Positions 37,391-46,734 of a DNA stretch of 64,000 nucleotides are shown piece after piece. The notes beneath the pieces were generated by a model. It ran no database searches and was not told the DNA's origin. It worked only from the letters and a program-made list of their open reading frames with translations. Numbering within the stretch: the first letter of the stretch is position 1; every line of letters begins with the position of its first letter. The position numbers and the translations under genes were made by a program. The stretch lies in assembly GCA_947095535.1 (NCBI GenBank), contig OX352774.1, positions 39,200,496 to 39,264,495 on the forward strand, in the 5' to 3' direction. Source of the stretch: Poecilobothrus nobilitatus (Eukaryota > Arthropoda > Insecta > Diptera > Dolichopodidae).

Positions 37391-38405
37391 CTATCTCCAC
37401 CACAGGACCGACCGATATTATACGAAAAGTATAAAGCTAAAATTCTAAGATTTTTTACATAATAATTTATATAATATGTATGTACATAATATGTATATCA
37501 AAGCAAAGACACTTCTAATAATTTAACATCTGTTTTTAATATGCAAATAATAAAATTAATATGCAAATAATATGCACATGTATGAATCATAATGCAAATA
37601 ATATGCAAATAATATGCACAAATCATCAGCAAATAATATCCACATATGTATATGAATGTATATAAATTTTTAGAGATATGTACATATAAAAAAAAAGTAC
37701 TTTTTGGTTTAAAAACTAGGCTTTGATGTAAATATTTCGTATTGATAAGGTTTTGGAGCAAATCCGACAACCGGAAGTAATAGTTTACTAGTGTCAATTT
37801 TAAGATTTTTACGAATATTTCGTTACAGAAAAATATTATCAGAAAAATTATTAAGAAAAAATTGTTACACAAGTAAAGAGCAACAACTTTGTCATAGAAC
37901 ATTTTTTGATCCGACTTTAACTTTTATTTAATTTTTTTTCTAAATCCAAAATTCATACATATAAGTTATAACACGCCATATGAATTTATATGAACAATTC
38001 TTTTTTGTTTTTTTTTTGTTTTATATCTCTAAAAATTTATATACATACTTGTTAGCAGATTCAATATTAAATCTTATGTTTGTTTTGTATTTGTTTACAG
38101 TTTTTAATATTTTTTACTTCTAACGCTGCCCATACACAACGGACTAGGTTGTAAACTTGGTACGCGGATTTGATGAGTTGTATAGTGTATGAGCAAGTTG
38201 TAAAACCATTTTGATGGTTGAAAAGTTGGTTGAATGAATATCATAATATTTTTAAATGAAAAAAAAAATCGCATGTACTTACATAATATGTAAATGGATG
38301 TATGAATGAATGTACATATATTTTTACGATTTCATTGCTTATTATTATTATTGAATAAAAAAAATACTTTTCGTACAATAGCGGTCGGTCCTATGATGGA
38401 TACAA
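37391..38405. mobile_element. repeat 'F', inverted double copy with an inserted segment
   Basis: The two outer ends are inverted copies of one sequence: ACAGGACCGACCGATATTAT plus ACGAAAAGT at about 37403-37430, and its near-complement at 38369-38395. The left end (to about 37540) matches the start of the repeat at 28.8 kb. The larger right part, on the minus strand from 38405 to about 37640, matches the start and interior of the same repeat, including the GAAATATTCGTAAAAA region. Either the F repeat has real terminal inverted repeats or two copies landed head-outwards. The minus-strand frame 37498-37902 corresponds to the frame in the other copy and is repeat sequence, not a gene. Confidence 0.6.
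38118..38240. mobile_element. approximately 120-bp insertion inside repeat F
   Basis: Relative to the 28.8-kb copy, this copy has an extra segment running from TAACGCTGCCCATACACAAC to about TTGGTTGAATGAATATCA. It is less AT-rich than its host and contains an inner inverted pair, GCCCATACAC near the left and GTGTATGAGC in the middle. It resembles a tiny MITE, but clean terminal repeats and a target duplication were not made out. Confidence 0.4.
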
Positions 38406-38724
38406 CTGATTTTTTCAAATAGATTCACATATTCACGCACATATTTCATAGTTCAAACCGTACATAAACTTCCTTCTGTCAGTAACAGCGATATCGCCAC
38501 ATATTGTAAAAAGAAAAATGTAACAAAAATTTAATATTTATGCATTTTTATAATAATAAGAATAATCGATTCGGCAAAGTATTCGATATCAATAAAACGA
38601 AGTATCAGTTTTTAAATTTTTTCTGTTATATTTTGTAAATTTACATTTTCATAATAATTAAATTAAATTTACAAATTTGCAAGAAAATATAATATATACT
38701 TAAACATATTAAAACGAAAAGATT
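38406..38724. other. AT-rich intergenic DNA
   Basis: Nothing recognised. Confidence 0.4.
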
Positions 38725-40356
38725 TTTATACCCGTACGATAGGATCGAGTATAATAAAATTACTCCTCCGTTTGTAACACCTCGAAATAAGCGAGCTAGA
38801 TATACCTTCAAAGGTATGGATCGGATCAGAAAAAAATTCTAAGACATTTGAGCCATGTCCGTCCGCCCGCCCGTCCGTCAGCACGCTATCTCAAAAACTA
38901 AGAAAGCTAGAATCTTGAAATTTACACAAAATATTCTGGGAGTAATTTGTAGGTTCCCTATTTTTTTGGTTGAGTTTGGACCAAAACTTAGGGTAGCTCT
39001 CGAACACCTAACTTTTAGATCCCCACATTTTTTGTTGAAATAGAGCTATGAAATTTTAACTGCTGATAGATCTCACAAAAATATTAATTTTATTTTTAAT
39101 AACTTTTTTTTGTAGCTCCACCCGTTACGGAGCTACAGCTCCCCAAAGGTTCAAAAAAGCTCTATATTTAAATTGTTATAGCACAAGTTGTATAAGGTAT
39201 ATCTTCATTTTGAGAACGCCAAACGATTACTACTTTTATTAGCTTTAAAAGTATATATACAATAAATATATATTTGTGGCATACGGTGTCTTAATTTACC
39301 GTTATGCGAAACTCAAATTTTGCAAAATCCTTTAACCCTTCTATCTATCTTCTAAACGGTTTAAGTTAGAAACTTGAAATTTTGACAGAAGTTAGATCTT
39401 TGATAAGTATGAGTATGAGTCATTTCATAAGTATGAGTCATTTCAGAAATTTTTTTTGTATCACCCACCGTTTAGGAGCTGTAAAGGGTCAAAAACTGAA
39501 AATTTCCTATTTTTAAACACCTGTAACTTGAACACCTGTTAACATTTTTTTGAAGTAATACACAAAAATTAAAGCTTCAACATTATACTTTTATTTCTGT
39601 TAACAACTTTCTTTAATAATATAGGGTTACTTTATAATTGACGAAAGTGTTACTTGATTTTTTCAAATTTTCTAACAAATTTCTTTAACGAATTTTTTCC
39701 ATTTTGTTTTACTCGATAATTTGAAATTGTTGAGGATATAATGCGTAGTACAAAAAATGTAAATAAATAAACAACATAACGGTTGCTTGAAGAATTTTTA
39801 TTTATATGATATTGATATATATATACATACTTATATAATATCATGTTTATTTACATATCGTATATGCCATACGATATGTAAATAAACATGATATGAGTGA
39901 GTGAATGATAAGAGTATATATATATATATTATATAGCGCCGTATTTACATACATATATGTATTTTATTGTACTTATAAGAAATTATTCTGTCAATGGAAT
40001 ATTTAAATATAATATAATATAATATTTAAAATTATATTTACTGTTTTGTACTTAGTAAATTTAATATACATTTACCGCTTAGTATTAAATGGTACTATAG
40101 AATATTCGAAAAAGTTTTGGATTGATAATCGTTATGTGGAAGGTTAGAATCTGCTTTTGAAGAATGTACATATAAACATATAGTTTGAATATATCTACAA
40201 CCCATAGTACTAGAAATTATAAAATTCACCCAAATTATTTTAAAATACTAAAATATTAAAAAAATAATATTGTAAGCAGAGTGACAGGCTGTGAACATAC
40301 TAACGGTTCGTACGGGTATCTAAGAGTTGACAAAGTCAACTGTATTCTTCCTCGTT
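38725..40356 (+). mobile_element. HINE/DINE-1-like non-autonomous element B, copy 1
   Basis: The 5' end carries TATACCCGTACG, a GTCC-type microsatellite at about 38858-38878 and CAAAAACTAAGAAAGCTAGA. The interior holds the ACCGTTATG ... ACACCTGTAACTTG ... TTAAAGCTTCAACATTA module. The 3' end has CGTACGGGTAT (40309-40319), the exact complement of ATACCCGTACG at 38728-38738, followed by a stem GTTGAC-AAA-GTCAAC (40326-40340) and CTTCCTCGTTT. Subterminal inverted repeats, a short microsatellite and a 3' hairpin are the hallmarks described for Helentron-associated elements of the DINE-1/mini-me group. A second copy lies at 53265-54845. It is non-coding. Confidence 0.8.
39838..39894. repeat. perfect 26-bp inverted repeat inside element B
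   Basis: Arms 39838-39863 and 39869-39894 (ATATCATGTTTATTTACATA... and its complement) enclose ATGCC. The corresponding place in the copy at about 54350-54385 has only the left arm, so the right arm looks like a templated inverted insertion unique to this copy. Confidence 0.85.
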
Positions 40357-40963
40357 TATTTATGTAATTTAAATCACAATGTCAATAATACAATAAAACC
40401 ACAACAAAAATTTTGCAAAAACGTCATATAAAAAACTTGCATAAACGTCACTTTATATAAATAAATATAATAACTTCACATATTCTGTATATGCTTACGT
40501 ACCACTCTGTCTACTCTAAAGGGGCACCTCGTAAAACGTTAAACGCCCATTAAAAGATAAAACATTTTTTATGAATTTTGGTATTTAAATTTCCTGTTAC
40601 TTTTCCGTTAAAAACAATTTTAATTTTCCTGTTTCCTGTTCCTGTTAAAAACAATTTCAAGTCTTTGTCTACTACTGCACATGACAGTTTCTAAAAGCAC
40701 TAAAAACCAAACTTTATATTATGTAAAAGCAATCAAGCTGAAGTCATTCATAGAAAACCTTTCACCATTTTTTTAAATAAATATAGAAAACAAAAATATT
40801 TTTTTGTAATAGTAAATTTATTTTTTTGTAATATTAAATTTATTTTAATGCTAATAATGAATACATTACATATACAATATTTATTTACTAATATATTCTT
40901 TGTTTTAAGCATATCATATCTAACATACATTAATTATAATACAATGACTTTTTTTAGTCCTTG
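40357..40963. other. AT-rich intergenic DNA
   Basis: Nothing recognised apart from a short duplication of a TTTCCTGTT phrase near 40590-40650. Confidence 0.4.
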
Positions 40964-41436
40964 TTAATGATGTAAATGAAAATTAGCATAACTACTGGCA
41001 TGACCGTGTCCATGATGTTTCGGAGCTAACAAAAAAAAAAATTAAATTTATACAAAAATTTTTTTATTATATTACCTGGATGATCAGCATGTCCAATTCT
41101 TTTTACATGAGCATGAAAACCACCATGTTTATCAGCCACATATTCTACAACTCGTTTAGTACCATCAGCTTCTTTCAATTCATATGCTCCTGATATGCAA
41201 ATTATAGATTAAAACCTACTATATTCTCTAAACTATAAAAATTATAATAATGTACCTTTAACGTTATGACCATCACCATGTTCCCATTGTTGTTTCATAT
41301 CTCCTGTATGTGTATCCTTTACACCATAATCAAATTTATATGCAATATGAGAGTGATGATCATCATGTTCATGTGACTTGACTAGAGCACATAATGTAAC
41401 TAATAGCATTAAACTAACTAAAGAAAATATATTCAT
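40964..41436 (-). CDS. RR-2 cuticular protein, N class (pair 3, left)
   Basis: On the minus strand, exons 41436-41256, 41189-41076 and 41025-40964 encode 118 residues. The signal peptide MNIFSLVSLMLLVTLCALVK is the most diverged of the N type. HEHDDHHSHIAYKFDYG and GDMKQQWEHGDGHNVKG precede the shared exon 2. The tail is the short form, APKHHGHGHASSYANFHLHH. The final codon of exon 1 is split in phase 1 as in all siblings. Nothing suggests loss of function. Confidence 0.93.
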
Positions 41437-42135
41437 TTTATTAAATTTTTTATTTATTGGATGTTAATAGTAAGACAATATTTATGTAACTGATATTGAA
41501 TAAACTGCTAGATCGCTCCTTTTATACTAATTGAATAAGAGTGAAAAATTAATGGATTTATTTGGTTAAATTATGCGGTTAATTATTAGAAAATGCTAAT
41601 AAAAAAAAAACAAAAATTAAAATGCAATAATTAGTGAAAGAGAAACAAAAATTTAATAAATCCTTGAAAAAATACTCGTAAAATTGTAACAAAAACAGTA
41701 TAACCTTTACTCTTGATCTTATAAATTCTTAGATCGAATTTTAATAATGTAATATCGTTGCCTGCCGTGTGACAAACTAAAGTTTTATCATAATATTCAA
41801 AAGCTAATAAAAAAAACTTTGTAAATTTAAGGTTGATTGATCATATTTTTCCAGTTTATTGAAAAAGAAATTTTTTTCTCTAAGGGTGTAGTTTAAAAAT
41901 GTTATTTCTTATTTTTCATGAAAAAAAATTAATTTTAATTCTCTATTTAATTAATATGACCTTCATATATCATTGAACTTCATTGAATATAAAGAAAAAC
42001 AAAATAATATAAAATTAGTCAATTTGCTTTAGCAGTTTCGAAAATTACTATAAAAATAGTAGACTTTTTGAAAAATTAATCATTCAATTACTGCATTTCT
42101 ATTAACTTAGATATAATAAAACTTATAACAATAAA
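41437..42135. promoter_or_regulatory. bidirectional promoter region, pair 3
   Basis: A 699-bp spacer, the longest of the set. The minus N gene has TATAAAA at 41526-41520 and TCAGT at 41493-41489. The plus K gene has TATAAAAA at 42049-42056 and TCATTC at 42080-42085. TCCTTGAAAAAATAC at 41661-41675 matches the CTTTCAAGG-type block of pairs 1 and 2, in N-gene orientation. Confidence 0.7.
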
Positions 42136-42625
42136 ATGCAATCCTTAAAACTTAGTGGATTTATATTATTTGCCTTATTAAGCATTATGATAAATGCTTA
42201 TGAACATGATGATCATCATGCTCATATTGCATACAAGTTTGATTATGGTGTAAAGGATACACATACAGGAGATATGAAACAACAATGGGAACATGGTGAT
42301 GGTCATAATGTTAAAGGTAAAACAAATAATATTTTCTCAAAAAGAAGTTAACTTAAAGAATTATTTATTAGGTGCCTATGAATTAAAAGAAGCTGATGGT
42401 ACTAAACGAGTTGTAGAATATGTTGCTGACAAACATGGTGGTTTCCATGCTCATGTTAAACGAATTGGACATGCTGATCATCCGGGTAAAATACTATTTG
42501 AAATTTTTAAACATTTATTTAACTAAATTTTTTTTTTTCTTTCTACAGCTCCCAAATATCACGGACATGGTCATCATGGACACGGTCATGCTAGTAGTTA
42601 TGCTAATTTTCACTTGCATCATTAA
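42136..42625 (+). CDS. RR-2 cuticular protein, K class (pair 3, right)
   Basis: Exons 42136-42316, 42372-42485 and 42549-42625 encode 123 residues. The signal peptide MQSLKLSGFILFALLS... differs in only a few positions from the K gene of pair 2, so those two pairs look closely related. HDDHHAHIAYKFDYG and GDMKQQWEHGDGHNVKG follow, then the shared exon 2. The tail is APKYHGHGHHGHGHA ending SSYANFHLHH, with Tyr for His after the Lys. The overlapping frames at 42293-42526 and 42420-42665 are read-throughs of the short introns and do not represent separate genes. Confidence 0.93.
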
Positions 42626-43190
42626 TAAGAATTTTATGAAATCAATTAATGTATTTAAAATATAGAATTTAATGGTAGAAAATAAAAAGACATATTTTAT
42701 TCATTATATTATACAATCATAAAAATAAATTACAATAAAAATTAAGATTAAAACTATTAAATTTTTTTCTTCTATTTATTGAAAAAGTCCTTAAACTTTG
42801 CCTGTAAGTGGATTTTAATCTTTGATTTGTTTGACAAGATTTGTTTTATTTTTAGTATCTACTTATATGAACATGTATAACTTCATATAATTTTCGTAAT
42901 ATATCTGTCTTCTGTCAGTTCTGTTTGTAACCGTACAACGTTTCATCAGTAACTTTTTTTCAATCCATCAATTTTTCTCAATTGCAATTCTCTTACATGT
43001 CCAAAGTCAAAAGTCCCAATAGGATCTGAACTTAAATTTTGCAACCAACTGTAAAACCCCTGCTAAATTAGAAACTCGCATACACATACACATATATAAA
43101 AATATTTTGGAGAACGCTAATTTTACTTTTTTAACTGTCTATAAAATCTCTTCTAATTATATTTTTTAATACATATGTACTTCAACACTA
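42626..43190. other. intergenic DNA, nothing recognised
   Basis: No feature seen. Confidence 0.4.
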
Positions 43191-43350
43191 GGGACCTCGG
43201 TGGCCTAGTGAACACCGAGGGAGTGTGGGTTCGAATCCCACAAACGCCGTAACAATTATTCCCCCTTACGACATTTACAGCCACGCTTGAAAAGGAAAGC
43301 TGTGTAATTTTCTGTTCACATTTATGTGGCAGAGAAATGCACTAAAAAAA
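43191..43350 (+). mobile_element. tRNA-derived SINE, family 2, copy
   Basis: This copy has the A-box-like TGGCCTAGTG and the intact B box GGTTCGAATCC (43228-43238). The body contains TTATTCCCCCTTACGACATT and GCTGTGTAATTTTCTGTTCA, with an ATGCACT end and a short A tail near 43344-43350. It differs from the 11.3-kb copy by a deletion of a few bases after the A box. Confidence 0.88.
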
Positions 43351-45064
43351 TAAAATATTTCAACAACAAAACACTTAAAATAATGGAGGTTACCGTCTGA
43401 AGGCTAAATATATTATTACTCTGATAAACGTTATTATATAGAAAATTATTGATTTTATCACGATCTCGAAAACTCCCACTGGTTAGTTCTTATTAACCAT
43501 TTTGGAAGATTTAAAAAAATATATCAGAAGTATGAGGATTTTAGAGTGGGTTATAAAATGTGGGTTTCAAAAATTGTGTTAGCGAGGACTTGGAGCGGCA
43601 GTCCTCTAATTATGTAAAACAAATTAAATAGTGTGAATTATTTAATTGGTTAGAAAATCAAGGCTTTAATAATTTAGTTAAATGAAATTTTCTACGAGTA
43701 TATACTATGTAAGTTTAGCTAAAAATAGTTAAAGGTTAGTTAAAGGCCTAAATAGTTAAAGGGTTTTCTTAGAAATTGTATGAGTTCACGTTACAATGTC
43801 GACTAAGAAAATGTTGTCTTAAAATTATACATTGATAAAGTGGAGCATAATATACTCAAATCCTCACTAAACCCAATTATGGAAACCCTGTGTCCAAAAA
43901 TAACAACAGTTAACATGTTTTTATTTTTATATTTAACAAAATCATTTCTTGTGCGAATGTGTAGTTTTTTTGCAAAGAGCTGAGTTTAATAGTTTTTTCC
44001 AGAAATTTTACAAACATTTTTTATTCAATTAATTTTAATTAATTGTTGAGTGAATTCACGTTTCGCCAATTGGAGATCAAGATACGATTATATAATTTTG
44101 GACCTATATAACCTAACTAAATTGAGTTCATCGTGGTATTATGACATGTTGCTTATGATAGACAAATGTAGCAATTTTAGAAATTTGGAATAAAAAGTTG
44201 GATTTATTTTGCGACGAGTTACGGAGTAGTTACAGTGTTATGACACAATAGTTAGAGTGTCAGACTATCATTCGATGAACCCAGTTTAAGATCCCTGCAA
44301 TAAATGTGAAAACTTTTTTTTATTGATTTTTGATCTGATTCACCATTGAATCAGGTTTAGCGCTCAGTGGTTCAAATTCTTTATAGAAAACAATAATTAA
44401 TACTTAATATATCAATCATATAAAAATATAAACATATTATATAATAGCAAAATAATAACAAATGCCACATGCAAATTAGCGTAATTTACATTTGTAAAGG
44501 TTAATAAATATTCAAATATCGAAATATAAAAAAAATATTTTCATTATATCTATACTCTACTTAAATATAAAATTATAACAAAATACAAACAAATGGAATT
44601 GTACCGATTGCAATTTAAAAAATTCCATATGTTACAAGGTCTAAACTGTCTAATTTAGTAATTGAGATCAATTCTATTAATAAGGGAATACTTCTAGCAT
44701 ATTCTCACTTCCTTTATGCATTATCCAGAATATCTCAATTTTTCTGGCAATGGCGTATAGAAAGGATTATTAGCCTAACATTTGAACAATTAGCAAGCAA
44801 AAAAAAATTAAATAAACTTTTATATGATTTTCAACATTATCTACTCTTTTTCAAAATTTCTCCATTCTCCATTCTTTTTGTAAAAGAAAATACTGATATG
44901 TTAGGATATAAACCCTTGCTTGTTATTAACAAAAAGTTTAAAAATGATAGGTTTAAATTGAAATCGTTAAAAATTAAATTAAAAGTGATTTTTTTTTATT
45001 TTATTTTGTAATAAGTTAATAAAAACATTATAAACAATAATGTTAGTATTCTTCAATATGATTC
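43351..45064. other. intergenic DNA with a possible third tRNA-like head
   Basis: Around 44250-44320, AATAGTTAGAGTGTCAGACT followed by a B-box-like AGTTTAAGATCCCTG is reminiscent of a decayed tRNA or SINE head. No second copy was found, so this remains a guess. The rest holds nothing recognised. Confidence 0.3.
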
Positions 45065-45500
45065 TTTATAAATGAATTTTAACTTTTAGTTAATGAATGC
45101 TATGCAAATGAATATTGACAAATCTTACAGAAAGACGATGCCCAAGATGTTTATCATGATATTTATAGGCTACAAAACAAATTCTTTACACGGATGAGCG
45201 ACATGTCCAATTCTATTAACATATCTAAATGCATTATATCAACCATATATCGTATATCAGTAACATATTCTACAAACTTGTTTAGTATCATAAGAATTCT
45301 TCAATACTCACCAATGAATACTTCAATGCTTAATATTATGAATGAAGAATCTTAAATTTTATATCAATTGTAAAAATGACAGTCTTTATTAAAATTATGA
45401 TCATCCCTATTTTCCATGTTGAATATATCCTATATGTTATAATGTGTCAATAACATTTATGCAATATAAGCTTTGATTAATACATTAAATTTAAAGTGAA
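45065..45500 (-). pseudogene. decayed RR-2 cuticular gene (pair 4, left), probably K class
   Basis: The minus strand retains scattered alignable pieces of a cuticular gene in the right order. One is an exon-1-like piece matching AAATTTATATGCAATATGA and the GATCATC...TTCCATGTTG part of the QQWEHGDGHN region (about 45400-45475). Another is an exon-2-like piece, with the plus-strand text GACATGTCCAATTCTATTAA and CATATTCTACAAACTTGTTT (about 45205-45285). A third is an exon-3-like His codon run (about 45135-45172). Reading frames are broken by deletions and substitutions, and the splice sites and ATG are lost. Its position head-to-head with the N gene at 45799 makes it the missing K partner of pair 4; the class is inferred from position only. 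Confidence 0.8.
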
Positions 45501-45798
45501 TGCTTTTCTTTGATAGATAATTGAAAATATTAATAAAATTTTAATTTCACAATGGTTTTTTGTATAACGAAAAAACAGCAATTACATAATGTTTTTCTTT
45601 AAAGGTTATACTATAGTTTTTATTACACTTTAACCCTTTTTATTTCTATTTCTAGTAATTTACGATTATAATTTTACGAAAAAATTTTGTTGTTTCAAAT
45701 TGATATAAAAAGCGAAATAAAAATTCAAAAACATCAGTTGCATAAATAATTTCCTAGAGTTAAAACATTTACTTTGACTAAATTAAAAAATAAATAAA
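45501..45798 (+). promoter_or_regulatory. promoter of the N gene in pair 4
   Basis: TATAAAA at 45704-45710 and TCAGT at 45735-45739 give the N-class core promoter with 31-bp spacing. TTTTTCTTTAAAGGTTAT at 45592-45609 resembles the CTTTCAAGG block of the other N promoters. No intact TATA plus TCATTC pair was found for the pseudogene side. Confidence 0.7.
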
Positions 45799-46300
45799 AT
45801 GAACACTTGTTCTTTAGTTGCTTTCATGATGTTAGCTACATTATGTATTTTAATTAATGCTAATGGACATAATGATCATCACGATCATATTGCATATAAA
45901 TTTGATTACGGTGTAAAGGATACGCATACTGGTGACATTAAACAACAATGGGAACACGGAGATGGTCATAACGTTAAAGGTAAACAATTCGAACATTTTT
46001 ATCAATAATTATATCATTATGCAATTTGATACATTTATAATAGGAGGCTATGAATTAAAAGAAGCTGATGGTACTAAACGAGTTGTAGAATATGTGGCTG
46101 ATAAACATGGTGGTTTTCATGCTCATGTAAAAAGAATCGGACATGCTGATCATCCAGGCAAGACCTAATTCAAAATTTTATAATTTTTACATTTTATATA
46201 AAGTATATTTTCTTTTACTACAGCTCCAAAACATAATGAACATTCTCATCACGGACACGGTCATGCTAGCAGTTATGCTAATTTTCATTTACATCATTAA
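45799..46300 (+). CDS. RR-2 cuticular protein, N class (pair 4, right), with GC-AG intron
   Basis: Exons 45799-45979, 46044-46157 and 46224-46300 encode 123 residues. The signal peptide MNTCSLVAFMMLATLCILIN is N type. NGHNDHHDHIAYKFDYG has Asn and Asp substitutions in the Asp/His segment. Exon 2 starts GGYELKEADG, with Gly in place of the Ala found in all siblings. Exon 3 gives APKHNEHSHHGHGHA then SSYANFHLHH. The second intron begins GCAAGA instead of GTAAGA or similar, while all other donors in the cluster are GT. GC-AG introns are a known minor class spliced by the standard machinery. Its partner is a pseudogene, so this is the only working gene of the pair. Confidence 0.92.
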
Positions 46301-46734
46301 TAAGAATCGTCTTTAAAATAGATATACCATGACAAAGTCATTAGAATAGATATATTATGATATAAAACTAAAAATGTAATTAATCAGTTTATTTTATTAA
46401 TTAAAACAAATTATAATAAAAAAATGTATTTTTATTCTTTATATTTTGCTAATCAATAAACAAAAAAAACAAATAGATGTCCTTAAAATAGTATTGTAAA
46501 AATTCTGCCTAAACGATATTTCGAACATTTGTTTTAACTTTAACTTTGGTCAAATTAATAAAAAAGGGATAGTTGTTCCGTTATTTCAAGATTTGTGGTA
46601 GACCTAAATTTTTTTTGCATAAGATTACGTATAATTTTTTTGAAAAGTAAGCTTACTATAGACCTTTCCTCACTCAACCTTACCGGATTGTGTTTTTGTC
46701 GATTATATACCGATTTTTGTCGATTATAAACATG
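46301..46734. other. AT-rich intergenic DNA
   Basis: Holds a short direct repeat of a TTTTTGTCGATTATA phrase near 46693-46730. The minus-strand frame 46555-46743 overlaps it and the edge of the next element, and is not supported. Confidence 0.4.

Noticed and set aside
42293..42526. Frame joining exon 1 end, intron 1 and exon 2 of a cuticular gene (similar ones at 45932, 51142 and 60927)
   Set aside because: The short introns happen to be open, but conserved phase-1 splice sites across 13 genes show that these are introns.
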